A stretch of DNA of 16,562 nucleotides from an uncultured Flammeovirgaceae bacterium. Its GTDB lineage: Bacteria > Bacteroidota > Bacteroidia > Cytophagales > Cyclobacteriaceae. Under the pieces are notes generated by a model that was given only the letters and a program-made list of their open reading frames with translations, had not been told where the DNA came from and did no database searches. The position numbers were made by a program, and so were the translations under genes. The stretch covers positions 1-16,562 of the forward strand of contig CAKZPJ010000152.1 of the NCBI GenBank assembly GCA_937138955.1, written 5' to 3'. Positions within the stretch are counted from its first letter, which is position 1, and each line of letters starts with the position of its first letter. Shown piece by piece: positions 1 through 7,452 of this stretch.

Positions 1-474
1 TGAGCGAGCCTTAGGTTTGCGAGGCTTACGGATAATTGATTTTACAGTATCAATAAAGCGGGTAATGTTTAGCGTAGCATCTACCGCATCTTTTCGTAGG
101 TTAAGCACCCCACCTTTTACTTGAGCTTCATCAATAAGAATATTACCATTATTAAAACTAGTCCGTATATCAAAATCAACCGTAAGATGGTTCGCGATGA
201 TCATAGGTCGATTTTCGTCGTCCATAATCGTTACACTATCGAGCACTCCAGTATCAAACCATTTAATATGTACGCCTTCAATAGAAGTACGAAAACCGGT
301 TCGTTCGGTGATAGTCTTGGCCAGATACTGAACCAGCCGGGTTTGTATTTGAGGTATTTGTACAGCACTCACAACCGCAATAAATAGCAGAATAAGAATA
401 GCCATAAGCCATAAGAAGGGCTTGGCAACTCGTTTGGTAATACTGCGGGTGGTATGGGGACTTTTTTCTTTCAA
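1..474 (-). CDS. TamB-like translocation/assembly module protein, N-terminal part (partial)
   Basis: 158 codons run open to the left edge, so the gene continues outside the window. The visible protein has a short basic N-terminus, one transmembrane segment at about residues 20-40 (WLMAILILLFIAVVSAV), then an AsmA/TamB-like beginning: a QTRLVQYLAKTITERTG helix, then IEGVHIKWFDTGVLDSVTI and IDEAQVKGGVLNL. Members of this family are inner-membrane-anchored periplasmic proteins thought to carry lipids or assist outer-membrane protein assembly. An in-frame TAG lies three codons upstream of a TTG at 474. The first ATG would fall inside the membrane segment, so TTG is the most sensible start. Divergent TamB and tsaD genes are a recurring arrangement in Bacteroidota as I recall, which supports the call. 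Full length would be well over 1,000 residues. The family call rests on the N-terminus alone. Confidence 0.8.
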   Translation of the reverse strand, partial: MKEKSPHTTRSITKRVAKPFLWLMAILILLFIAVVSAVQIPQIQTRLVQYLAKTITERTGFRTSIEGVHIKWFDTGVLDSVTIMDDENRPMIIANHLTVDFDIRTSFNNGNILIDEAQVKGGVLNLRKDAVDATLNITRFIDTVKSIIRKPRKPKARS

Positions 475-564
475 ATTACACTAACACTCTGCTATATTGC
501 GGCGCAGAATCTTATTGGCGGTGCCTCTTAAATCCGTCGAGCAACTCTTCATTTCTACTAAATT

Positions 565-1614
565 ATGCGTAAAAGTACTGCAACTGATGCTTCTTCCTCT
601 GTTATTCTAGCTGTAGAATCATCTTGCGATGAGACCTCAGCGGCTATTAGTAAAAACGGGGAAATACTTAGTAACATTGTCGCTACTCAAGCGGTTCACG
701 AAAATTATGGCGGTGTAGTACCAGAATTAGCTTCCCGAGCACACCAACAAAATATTGTCCCAATAGTACATCAGGCTCTACAGAAGGCAAATATAACAAA
801 AACTATGCTGAACGCAGTGGCATATACCCAGGGGCCGGGCTTATTAGGAGCATTATTAGTAGGCTCTTCTTTTGTGAAGTCGCTCGCTTGGGGATTGCAG
901 ATTCCTCTGATTTCGGTAAATCACATGCAGGCTCATATATTAGCTCACTTTATTGAGTCACCTCGCCCTCAGTTCCCATTTCTATGCCTAACGGTAAGCG
1001 GCGGCCACACTCAGCTAGTGGTAGTACGTGATTATTTAGCTATGGAAATTATTGGCGAGACAATGGATGATGCCGTAGGAGAAGCATTCGACAAGATTGC
1101 TAAGCTGCTGGGACTACCCTATCCGGGCGGGCCTCATTTAGATCGTAGTGCTCAACAAGGAAATCCCGAACGATTTTCTTTTCCAGCTACTTCAATGCCT
1201 GAACTTAACTTTTCGTTTAGTGGAATAAAAACGGCAGTGCTATACTTCTTACGAGATCAACTTAAGCATAATAAACAATTTATTGAGGAGAACTTGTCTG
1301 ATCTATGCGCTAGTGTACAATCTACGCTTATCAGTATGTTGCTAGAAAAAGTAGAAGCGGCGGCCAGTCAAACTGGGATTCGCGAAATTGCCATTGCTGG
1401 CGGAGTATCGGCTAATTCTGGGTTACGAAGTCAGTTACAAGTATTAGCTACCCAAAAGCAATGGCAGGTATATATTCCAAAAATTGAGTACTGTACCGAT
1501 AATGCCGCTATGATTGCTATGGCCGCTCATTACCAGTATTTAGCCGGATTAACTGATACATTGGCAGTTAGCCCCAACCCTCGCCTCAAGTTTGGAAGTG
1601 AAAATAATGATTGA
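565..1614 (+). CDS. tsaD: tRNA N6-adenosine threonylcarbamoyltransferase TsaD
   Basis: TsaD transfers the threonylcarbamoyl group from TC-AMP to A37 of tRNAs that read ANN codons (t6A), working in the cytoplasm with TsaB and TsaE. The 349-residue length is normal. Visible family marks are the ASKHA start VESSCDETSAA, the metal-binding HMQAH (His120 and His124), SGGHTQLV, PGGPHLDR, the SFSGIKTAV stretch, IAGGVSANSGLR, and CTDNAAMIA, whose Asp312 should be the third metal ligand. The ATG at 565 leaves about 15 residues before the conserved core, slightly long but with no better start inside. It is divergent from the TamB-like gene, with 90 bases between the two starts, and convergent with the TerB/LETM1-like gene. 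An essential housekeeping gene, apparently intact. Confidence 0.97.
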   Translation: MRKSTATDASSSVILAVESSCDETSAAISKNGEILSNIVATQAVHENYGGVVPELASRAHQQNIVPIVHQALQKANITKTMLNAVAYTQGPGLLGALLVGSSFVKSLAWGLQIPLISVNHMQAHILAHFIESPRPQFPFLCLTVSGGHTQLVVVRDYLAMEIIGETMDDAVGEAFDKIAKLLGLPYPGGPHLDRSAQQGNPERFSFPATSMPELNFSFSGIKTAVLYFLRDQLKHNKQFIEENLSDLCASVQSTLISMLLEKVEAAASQTGIREIAIAGGVSANSGLRSQLQVLATQKQWQVYIPKIEYCTDNAAMIAMAAHYQYLAGLTDTLAVSPNPRLKFGSENND

Positions 1615-1692
1615 CGTAAATGCTGGGAGCCAGGGGCATGGAGTAATGGGTTTCCTAACGCTGAGCTGCCTACACCACACCCCCTGCTATCG

Positions 1693-3012
1693 TTAATTAT
1701 TAGGGTGGTAGCTGGCAAATAGCCCACCGGGGACAGTCTCTAATAGTACAGAATACGTTAGTAGGGAGCGAGGCACTACCGCGCTTTGAAAAGCAGGCGT
1801 GGTTTGGATAGCATCTAAGAGCCCTTGGCGAATTTTCTTGCGTTCGTTAGTACTAATTGTTTCAACAAGGGAACGCTGCAACAGTGCATCTATATCAGGC
1901 TCTTGGGCTAAGTACTTTTTCAGTAATGGTAACTGCTCCTGAAGATAGGGCCGTAGTTTAGCCAGCAGATACATCATCATAGCTTCTACGTCTTTATTAC
2001 CATTGAGATACGGAATGTTCTGCCAGTGCTCCACTACAAAGCTCTCTACAGCAAGTATGCTATGCTGTGCTTTTTCTTTAGAGAGATGCAGCTTATCACG
2101 TAATTCGTTTAAAAAATCCCGTTCGGATTTGCTAATTACTTTATCAGATAAAATAATCATGGTTGCTAACTCGAGTAAGTATCGTTTAAGCACCGGAGAT
2201 TTAACCTGGTCCCACTTAATATCTTCCATGCTCACGCGCTCCGAGATCATTTTCTTTCCTTGATCTTCTAGCTCTTCAGGTAATTGAGACAACTCTAAGT
2301 AGTAATTTAAAAACTCTTTTTCCTCTTTTTCAACAATTCCGTTTGCCCAGGCAGCCGAAGAAAGTACGTACAAAATTAGTAATCGCAGCCGAGCGTGGCT
2401 TTTCACTACTTTTTCTCTCTTCTCCGCATCAGCATAGGTTTGAATCCAAGGATGAAAACAATAGACATCCACAAATGAAAGAGCACTGTGCATGATGGCT
2501 CTCCAGAATTCATCCTTAGCATCAGAGGTCATAGGTTGCGTGCGGATATCTAACACTTGTTCAGAGAGATCTACACCGGCTTTTGGTGAGCGGGTTAGAA
2601 TGCCGCCCCGCGATTTAGGTTTAATGCTAGGGTATAGCGAAATGTAGTATTCGCCAATACGGTACGCCACTTCAGAAATAGCATCGGCGAAGTCAACCTC
2701 TCTTTTTAGGTTATGGTAGCGGTTGGTAGTAAGCGCGCTATTTAGTAAACTTTCTAACAGTAAAACTTTCCAGCGTTGCTGGTTAGTGAGCTTATCAGTT
2801 TTCAGCGATTTTAGTAAAGCTTTGTAAGAATACGGCATTTGAGCCGGGTATCCGTACAATAGCCCGGTAGCCTGCATTAACTCGTAAATCAGTTGGTCAA
2901 ATGCCGCAGCAGAAGATTTCTGCTCCTTTAGTCGCTGAAACTCTTGGTGCAACACGTAGTGGTGGCGAGTAGCTAAGTATTTTTTTAACCAACCTTTTTC
3001 TTGCCATTTCAT
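1693..3012 (-). CDS. TerB/LETM1-like helical protein
   Basis: A 439-residue, largely helical protein without a signal peptide. The middle holds two TerB-like helical segments: one around LLILYVLSSAAWANGIVEKEEKEF (about 225-250), the other around LELATMIILSDKVISKSERDF (about 295-320), each with the pattern of a hydrophobic helix, an acidic turn and a second helix. The C-terminus (LLQRSLVETISTNERKKIR, then a hydrophobic stretch ending VPGGLFASYHPNN) resembles the tail of Bacteroidota proteins annotated as LETM1-related or TerB family. In those, as I remember them, the tail carries a PGG motif followed by LLPSAF; here both parts are altered. Function is unknown; tellurite resistance is not implied. 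The gene converges on tsaD (78 bases between stops) and is divergent from smpB. The ATG start at 3012 is the first residue of a continuous amphipathic N-terminus. The gene is clearly real; the family name is moderate. Confidence 0.8.
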   Translation of the reverse strand: MKWQEKGWLKKYLATRHHYVLHQEFQRLKEQKSSAAAFDQLIYELMQATGLLYGYPAQMPYSYKALLKSLKTDKLTNQQRWKVLLLESLLNSALTTNRYHNLKREVDFADAISEVAYRIGEYYISLYPSIKPKSRGGILTRSPKAGVDLSEQVLDIRTQPMTSDAKDEFWRAIMHSALSFVDVYCFHPWIQTYADAEKREKVVKSHARLRLLILYVLSSAAWANGIVEKEEKEFLNYYLELSQLPEELEDQGKKMISERVSMEDIKWDQVKSPVLKRYLLELATMIILSDKVISKSERDFLNELRDKLHLSKEKAQHSILAVESFVVEHWQNIPYLNGNKDVEAMMMYLLAKLRPYLQEQLPLLKKYLAQEPDIDALLQRSLVETISTNERKKIRQGLLDAIQTTPAFQSAVVPRSLLTYSVLLETVPGGLFASYHPNN

Positions 3013-3216
3013 AGAAAACCGTTTAGAAGAAGAGACCCAAGTTGGTGAAAAATTTCAGAGTAGAGAAATGAGATATTCCTTTTTTCCTTGGTTGTAGGTT
3101 ATTACTGGTATTGAATTTAGAAAATGTGAAACAATAGTAGAGGATAGGTTGGCGAAGCCATTTATCCCTATTAAATTAGGTGTTCGTTACTAAAATTCAT
3201 TGTTTATTGGGCAAGT

Positions 3217-3687
3217 ATGGGTAAGCAAGAAAAACCAAAGTTTTCCAGTCAAGTATCCGTAAAAAACCGAAAAGCTCGGTTTGAGTACCATTTTTTGGAT
3301 ACTTACGTAGCCGGATTGAAGCTGATGGGAACTGAGATTAAATCGATACGAGAGGGGAAAGTAAGTTTGCAAGAGGCTTACTGTTACTTTAATAATCATG
3401 AACTATTTGTGAAACAAATGCACATAACGCCTTATAGTCAGGGAACGCACTATAACCATGAGGCCACTCGAGAACGTAAGCTTCTTTTAAAAAAGAAAGA
3501 ATTAGCTAAATTAGAGAGTAAAATGAGTGAGAAGGGGTTGACCATTGTGCCCACTCGGCTGTTTATTAATAATAGAGGCTTAGCTAAAATAGAAATTGCG
3601 TTAGCGCAAGGTAAAAAGCTATTTGACAAGCGGGATGATATTAAACAGCGTGATACCAAACGAGAGCTGGATCAGATGAAATTTTAA
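3217..3687 (+). CDS. smpB: SsrA-binding protein SmpB
   Basis: SmpB binds tmRNA and delivers it to stalled ribosomes for trans-translation. The 156 residues match the family length. Conserved parts in order are NRKARFEYHFLDTYVAGL (about 17-34), GTEIKSIREGKVSLQEAYC, the HITPYSQGTHYNHEATRERKLLL-type loop around residues 70-85, KGLTIVPTRLFINNRGLAKIEIALAQGKKLFDKR in the second half, and the basic tail KQRDTKREL that enters the mRNA channel. The ssrA gene itself is not in the window. The gene lies 204 bases from the divergent TerB/LETM1-like gene and 54 bases before the HNH gene, so smpB and the HNH gene may be cotranscribed. I did not find a convincing promoter in the 3013-3216 gap. Confidence 0.97.
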   Translation: MGKQEKPKFSSQVSVKNRKARFEYHFLDTYVAGLKLMGTEIKSIREGKVSLQEAYCYFNNHELFVKQMHITPYSQGTHYNHEATRERKLLLKKKELAKLESKMSEKGLTIVPTRLFINNRGLAKIEIALAQGKKLFDKRDDIKQRDTKRELDQMKF

Positions 3688-3697
3688 GTAGTATGGA

Positions 3698-3728
3698 TTG
3701 GAAGAAGTTTTTTCGCTTGCTAATTTTC
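3698..3728 (+). promoter_or_regulatory. Possible Bacteroidota-type promoter before the HNH gene
   Basis: TTG at 3698-3700, a 20-base spacer, then TAATTTTC at 3721-3728 resembles the Bacteroidota pattern TTTG-N17-23-TAnnTTTG. It would place a start site just before the ATG at 3742. AT-rich matches of this kind arise by chance, and cotranscription from smpB is equally possible. Confidence 0.25.
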
Positions 3729-3741
3729 AGAAACTGGGAGT

Positions 3742-4239
3742 ATGAAGCGTAATGTACTGCTGTTAAATCAAGATTATCAGCCGTTGACCATCTGCTCGAT
3801 GGAACGAGCTTTTCTGTTGGTATTTCTGAATAAAGCAGAGCTACTTACTGAAGCGGAAAATGACGAAATTCGTACCATTAACAAATCGTTTCCTTGCCCG
3901 GCAGTTATCCGACTATACCGTTACGTAAACCTTCCCTACCGCGGTGTAGTGCTCACTCGCCAGAATGTGTTTAAGCGAGATAAATTTACCTGCCAGTACT
4001 GTGGCTCCCCTAAGAATTTGACTCTTGATCATGTGATTCCTCGCTCTAAAGGTGGAAAAACCAGTTGGGCTAACTTGGTAGCGGCCTGCCAACCTTGCAA
4101 CACCCGTAAAGGGGATCGTCGCCCTCACGAAGCTAACTTAAAGCTCCAGCAAAAGCCCCATCGGCCAACCTACCTGATATTTCTGCGCGACCACTCCGGT
4201 TCCATGCGTAAAGAATGGCAACCCTTTCTAAATTACTAG
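3742..4239 (+). CDS. HNH endonuclease-family protein
   Basis: A 165-residue protein with a complete HNH (beta-beta-alpha metal) domain at about residues 75-130: CQYC with Cys84 and Cys87, the core LDHVIPRSKGG with Asp96-His97, then NLVAACQPCNTRK with Cys116, Cys119 and Asn120. The four cysteines form a structural zinc site. The N-terminal RNVLLLNQDYQPLTICSMERAF and the C-terminal PTYLIFLRDHSGSMRKEWQPFL are typical of a small, widely conserved stand-alone HNH family. Its substrate is not known to me. There is no methyltransferase or other restriction partner next to it, so it is not an obvious restriction enzyme, and nothing suggests a homing endonuclease in an intron. It probably belongs to the smpB transcript (54-base gap) unless the weak promoter-like site before it is real. 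Confidence 0.93.
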   Translation: MKRNVLLLNQDYQPLTICSMERAFLLVFLNKAELLTEAENDEIRTINKSFPCPAVIRLYRYVNLPYRGVVLTRQNVFKRDKFTCQYCGSPKNLTLDHVIPRSKGGKTSWANLVAACQPCNTRKGDRRPHEANLKLQQKPHRPTYLIFLRDHSGSMRKEWQPFLNY

Positions 4240-4269
4240 AAGGCAGGGGGTTACCCTTGTGCCAGGTTT

Positions 4270-4315
4270 CTTCTGCTTATATAAAAAACTTACCTGAGTA
4301 ACTTGTTTGCAGAAG
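4270..4315. repeat. Inverted repeat with nested stems downstream of the HNH gene
   Basis: The arms CTTCTGC (4270-4276) and GCAGAAG (4309-4315) pair perfectly. Inside, AAAC with GTTT and TTAC with GTAA can stack around a CTGA loop. It lies 30 bases after the HNH stop codon. There is no U-run after it, so it may be a weak transcript end or simply chance structure. Confidence 0.35.
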
Positions 4316-4373
4316 TATAGAATTTTGCCAAAGGGACTAGCTATAAATTTGATGAATATTTGAATAGTATAAC

Positions 4374-4408
4374 TTTAAAGTAAAAAAGTTATTAATTATT
4401 ACTTTAAA
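4374..4408. promoter_or_regulatory. AT-rich perfect inverted repeat upstream of a lipoprotein gene (possible operator)
   Basis: TTTAAAGTAA at 4374-4383 and TTACTTTAAA at 4399-4408 are perfect 10-base inverted arms separated by 15 bases. The left arm also sits in the 10-base palindrome ACTTTAAAGT (4373-4382). The element ends 54 bases before the lipoprotein ATG, where an operator or promoter would be expected. It lacks G+C, so it is unlikely to be a terminator. The cognate regulator is unknown. Confidence 0.35.
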
Positions 4409-4462
4409 CCTTTCTACTTTTTGAGTATCTAAACAAATATCATTCACCAAACGAATAGCGAT

Positions 4463-5335
4463 ATGAAGCTTACTAATGACTGGAAAATTGTATCTGCTGG
4501 ATTATCTCTGGCCATTTTAGTGTCTTTCACAGCCTGTCAGGAAGATGGAGAAGAACTCAGCTCTAGTGCGGACGAAGCAGAAGCTACTGCTCTAGATGAG
4601 GCCGTTGCTGACGATCTTTTTGAAGACATTGATCTGCTGAGCGACGAAGCATCTGAGTACGAAGGCGATACTCAAGGAGGACGGCTGGAAAACGACGAAT
4701 CTGTTCTGAGGAGCGATTGCGTAGGAAGAGGAGTGGAGCGTTTACGAGCTGAAGGTGTGATGACCAAGACTGTGACCCTAGACTTTCAGGAAGGTTGCGA
4801 AGGGCCTAAAGGTCGTGAACGACAAGGAACTATGGTTGTAACTCGTGTTACCGATACAAATGCCGCTACCTATACGGTTTCAACTACTTTCCAAGATTTT
4901 TATCTAGATGGAAAGAAGGTAGAAGGAACCCGAACCCGGGTTTACTCTAAAGCGGAAGCCGGAGTACAACAGATTCAAATTACGTTGGCTGAAGGAAAAG
5001 TAACATTAGAAGATGGTCAGGTGATAGAGCGAATCGGCTCATTCAACAAAACCTGGAATCGTAGCTCTGGTGAGACTACCGTAACAGGAAGTGCTAGTGG
5101 CGTGAATCGTAACGGAGTGAGCTATACCTCAACGATTACTGAGCCTTTAATGTACAATCGAAGCTGCTTTAGCGAAGGTGTGTATATGGCAGTGGAAGGA
5201 GTGCGGAGCATCACTCGAGAGGGAAAGTCAGATGTTACCGTGAACTACGGAGAAGGCGAGTGCGATAAAACAGTGGACGTAACCGTGGATGGCGAAACCC
5301 GCAGCATAGAAATGACAATTACGAAAAAAGATTGA
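4463..5335 (+). CDS. Acidic outer-membrane/surface lipoprotein, function unknown
   Basis: A 290-residue predicted lipoprotein. The signal peptide ends in the lipobox SFTAC, with Cys25 as lipidated residue. The first mature residues, CQEDGEE, are acidic, as in Bacteroidota lipoprotein export signals that send proteins to the cell surface. An Asp/Glu-rich linker runs to about residue 75. The remainder (about 80-290) looks all-beta: VTLDFQEGCEGPKGRERQG, TTFQDFYLDGKKVEGTRT, a Trp-containing repeat near SFNKTWNRSSGETTVTGSAS, NGVSYTSTITEPL and VNYGEGECDKTVDVTVDG. It has four Cys after the lipobox. I recognise this arrangement (GC-G-GR-RQG, NRNGVSYT, Y-GEG-CD) from uncharacterised Bacteroidota lipoproteins, but no function is known to me. 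It stands alone, 223 bases after the HNH gene, with its own palindromic upstream region and a strong hairpin after its stop. Confidence 0.88.
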   Translation: MKLTNDWKIVSAGLSLAILVSFTACQEDGEELSSSADEAEATALDEAVADDLFEDIDLLSDEASEYEGDTQGGRLENDESVLRSDCVGRGVERLRAEGVMTKTVTLDFQEGCEGPKGRERQGTMVVTRVTDTNAATYTVSTTFQDFYLDGKKVEGTRTRVYSKAEAGVQQIQITLAEGKVTLEDGQVIERIGSFNKTWNRSSGETTVTGSASGVNRNGVSYTSTITEPLMYNRSCFSEGVYMAVEGVRSITREGKSDVTVNYGEGECDKTVDVTVDGETRSIEMTITKKD

Positions 5336-5337
5336 TA

Positions 5338-5407
5338 GTAGGAAGTGAGAAGACCGAAGTGGAATATTTATCTTCTTCCAACTTCGGGCTTCCCGCTTCC
5401 TACTTTT
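5338..5407. terminator. Long imperfect hairpin between convergent genes
   Basis: An arm at 5338-5363 (GTAGGAAG...CCGAAGT.GGA) pairs with 5377-5403 (TCC.ACTTCGG...CTTCCTAC) over about 26 bases with a few mismatches, followed by TTTT on the plus strand (5404-5407). It begins 2 bases after the lipoprotein stop and ends just before the sucC stop, so it can end the + transcript and may also stop the - transcript. The GGAAG/CTTCC composition is like dispersed intergenic repeats known from some Cytophagales genomes, an inference I cannot test here. Confidence 0.75.
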
Positions 5408-6613
5408 CTATAAGACTTCTTCTACCCGTTCAGCGGCATCTTTCAACAGAATTGCCGAGTATACTTTTAGCCCCGATTCTTCTATAATCTTAGCACCTTC
5501 CTCTGCATTGGTTCCTTGCAAACGCACAATGATCGGAACCTGAATGTCGCCAATGTTTTTGTAAGCCTCTACCACTCCGTTAGCTACCCGATCACAACGA
5601 ACAATACCCCCGAAGATATTAATCAATATAGCCTTAACGTTAGGGTCTTTCAGAATGATTCTGAAGCCAGCCTCTACGGTTTCAGCATTGGCGCTACCAC
5701 CTACATCCAGGAAGTTAGCTGGCTCACCACCCGATTGCTTAATAATATCCATGGTGGCCATTGCTAAACCCGCTCCGTTCACCATACAGCCAACGTTTCC
5801 GTCTAATTTAACGTAATTAAGCCCCGCTTTGCCAGCTTCAATTTCTAGTTCTTCTTCTTCATTTAAATCACGCAGCTCAACTAAGTCTGGGTGGCGGTAT
5901 AGCGCATTATCATCCAGATTAACTTTAGCGTCTACCGCTAGAATTTTATCGTCCGATGTTTTTAGTACCGGATTGATTTCAAACTGAGAAGCATCAGATG
6001 CCATATAGGCCTTGTACAATGATTGAATAAATTTTACCATTTGCTTAAAGGCTTTTCCTTCTAAGCCTAAGGCAAAGGCCACCTTGCGAGCCTGGAAGCC
6101 TTGCAGTCCGATACCGGGATCAATCCATTCTTTGATAATCTTTTTTTCACTATCTGAGCGCTGCTTGTCTTGTTCAGCTACTTCTTCAATATCCATTCCG
6201 CCCTCGGTTGAAGCCATAATTACATTACAGCCTTTGGCTCGATCAAGTAGAATGCTCAGGTAATACTCTTTAGGTTCATTTTCACCCGGATAATAGACAT
6301 CTTCAGCTACCAGCACTTTATGCACCTTTTTACCTTCCTCTCCCGTTTGCGGGGTTACTAACTGCATTCCTAAAATCTGTTTGGAGATTTCTTTTACCTC
6401 CTCACGGCTTTTAGCCAGCTTCACTCCACCGCCTTTGCCTCGGCCTCCCGCGTGAATTTGGGCTTTTATCACATACCATTCGGTACCGGTTTCTCCGTTT
6501 AATTTTCGGGCCGCTTCTACCGCACCTTCGGGGGTGTCGGCAACAATGCCCTGTTGGATTTGTACTCCGTAACCTTGCAGCAGGTTTTTAGCTTGATATT
6601 CGTGTATGTTCAT
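5408..6613 (-). CDS. sucC: Succinyl-CoA synthetase (succinate-CoA ligase, ADP-forming) beta subunit
   Basis: The beta subunit of succinate-CoA ligase, which interconverts succinyl-CoA, ADP and phosphate with succinate, CoA and ATP in the TCA cycle; it pairs with SucD, which is not in the window. The 401 residues begin [17 protein letters not shown], the standard start. The ATP-grasp half shows [18 protein letters not shown] and, near 200-225, FEINPVLKT and [12 protein letters not shown] with the Mg-binding Asn and Asp. The CoA-ligase half shows [26 protein letters not shown] and [11 protein letters not shown]. The frame is open 20 codons further upstream to an ATG at 6673, but that extension is hydrophobic, unlike the family, and overlaps the promoter region, so I use the ATG at 6613. 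It is divergent from lolD, with 68 bases between starts. Confidence 0.97.
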   Translation of the reverse strand: MNIHEYQAKNLLQGYGVQIQQGIVADTPEGAVEAARKLNGETGTEWYVIKAQIHAGGRGKGGGVKLAKSREEVKEISKQILGMQLVTPQTGEEGKKVHKVLVAEDVYYPGENEPKEYYLSILLDRAKGCNVIMASTEGGMDIEEVAEQDKQRSDSEKKIIKEWIDPGIGLQGFQARKVAFALGLEGKAFKQMVKFIQSLYKAYMASDASQFEINPVLKTSDDKILAVDAKVNLDDNALYRHPDLVELRDLNEEEELEIEAGKAGLNYVKLDGNVGCMVNGAGLAMATMDIIKQSGGEPANFLDVGGSANAETVEAGFRIILKDPNVKAILINIFGGIVRCDRVANGVVEAYKNIGDIQVPIIVRLQGTNAEEGAKIIEESGLKVYSAILLKDAAERVEEVL

Positions 6614-6640
6614 GCAGAAAAAAATTTTTAGCGAAGGTAT

Positions 6641-6674
6641 TAAAAATACTGTTAATTTTAGCGTTATAAACAAA
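6641..6674 (-). promoter_or_regulatory. Candidate sucC promoter (Bacteroidota type)
   Basis: Read on the minus strand, TTTG (6674-6671), a 22-base spacer and TATTTTTA (6648-6641) match the TTTG / TAnnTTTG consensus at all but one base. This predicts a start site about 20 bases before the sucC ATG. On the plus strand TAATTTTA (6653-6660) could serve lolD, but no good upstream TTTG is present for it, so the two promoters may overlap. Confidence 0.4.
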
Positions 6675-6681
6675 TTCTACA

Positions 6682-7338
6682 ATGCTGAGAGCGGAAAACA
6701 TTGTGAAGCGATATCGTAACCTAGTAGTACTGAAGTCGATAGATTTAACTGTAGAGCAGGGTAAAATAGTATCTATTGTAGGTGCATCGGGGGCGGGTAA
6801 AAGTACGCTGCTGCATATTCTAGGTACATTAGATCAGCCCGACCAGGGAAAGGTATTTTTGGATGACAAAGAGCTCACCAAGCTAAAAGGTGCTCAGTTA
6901 GCCGAGTATCGTAATCGTCACGTAGGTTTTATTTTTCAATTCCATAACCTGCTACCGGAGTTTACGGCCTTAGAGAATGCCTGCATTCCAGCCTACTTGG
7001 CTAACCATACTTCAGACAAAGAAATTAAAATGCGGGGCGTGGAACTACTAGAACGGTTGGGGTTACGCGACCGTATGCAACATAAGCCTTCCGAAATGTC
7101 AGGGGGGGAGCAGCAACGAACGGCGGTTGCACGAGCCTTAATGAATAACCCATCCGTTGTTTTTGCCGATGAACCCAGCGGTAATCTAGATTCTCGCAAC
7201 GCTGGAGAGCTGCATAATCTCTTCTTTCGTTTGCGTGATGAACTTAATCAGACTTTTGTGATTGTGACCCACAACGAAGAATTAGCCAACATGGCTGATC
7301 AGAAACTGGAGATTAGAGACGGAATGATTGCGGTGTAA
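6682..7338 (+). CDS. lolD: ABC transporter ATP-binding protein, LolD/MacB-type
   Basis: The 218-residue ATPase has every ABC motif: Walker A GASGAGKST (34-42), a Q-loop in FIFQFHNLLPEFTALEN, signature SGGEQ (140-144), Walker B VVFADEP with Asp163 and Glu164, the D-loop SGNLDS, and H-loop His197 in VTHNEEL. The FIFQFHNLLPEFTALENA and SGNLDSRNA wording is typical of LolD, which powers release of outer-membrane lipoproteins from the inner membrane through LolC/LolE. The permeases are not next to it here. Fittingly, three lipoprotein genes lie in the window, though that may be chance. The signature is encoded across a run of seven Gs (7102-7108), a possible slippage or sequencing-error site, but the frame reads through normally. 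LolD is preferred over a MacB-type export ATPase, but without the permease the choice is not certain. Confidence 0.88.
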   Translation: MLRAENIVKRYRNLVVLKSIDLTVEQGKIVSIVGASGAGKSTLLHILGTLDQPDQGKVFLDDKELTKLKGAQLAEYRNRHVGFIFQFHNLLPEFTALENACIPAYLANHTSDKEIKMRGVELLERLGLRDRMQHKPSEMSGGEQQRTAVARALMNNPSVVFADEPSGNLDSRNAGELHNLFFRLRDELNQTFVIVTHNEELANMADQKLEIRDGMIAV

Positions 7339-7354
7339 AGCCAACTTAGGCTTT
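7337..7354 (+). terminator. Weak terminator after lolD
   Basis: AAAGCC (7337-7342) and GGCTTT (7349-7354) form a perfect 6-base stem with a 6-base loop overlapping the lolD stop codon, followed by a T-rich stretch (CACATTTGTTT). The stem is short, so termination may be partial. Confidence 0.4.
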
Positions 7355-7409
7355 CACATTTGTTTCTGATAGAACTTTTGCTCTAGCCTTCTTCCTTTTT
7401 AAACGAAAG

Positions 7410-7443
7410 AAAAATATATCAACGGTCAGTTGATATTATTTTT
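7410..7443. promoter_or_regulatory. Inverted repeat upstream of the Cys/His-rich gene (operator or terminator)
   Basis: ATATCAAC (7416-7423) and GTTGATAT (7429-7436) are perfect arms around a 5-base GGTCA spacer. With one bulged T (7437) the pairing extends outward through an A-run (7410-7414) and a T-run (7439-7443), about 14 pairs in all. The flanking A and T runs would suit a bidirectional terminator after lolD. Its place just upstream of a possible promoter (7453-7484) would also suit an operator. I cannot decide between them from sequence alone. Confidence 0.45.
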
Positions 7444-7452
7444 GAAACATTG

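Noticed and set aside
1530..1727. 65-codon minus-strand ORF across the tsaD end
   Set aside because: It overlaps the conserved C-terminus of tsaD and the stop of the next gene; composition is not protein-like.
6614..6673. 20-residue N-terminal extension of sucC
   Set aside because: The family starts at MNIHEYQ; the extension is hydrophobic and covers the promoter region.
7102..7108. Run of seven Gs in lolD as a possible frameshift
   Set aside because: The reading frame continues correctly through the signature motif to the end of a full-length protein.
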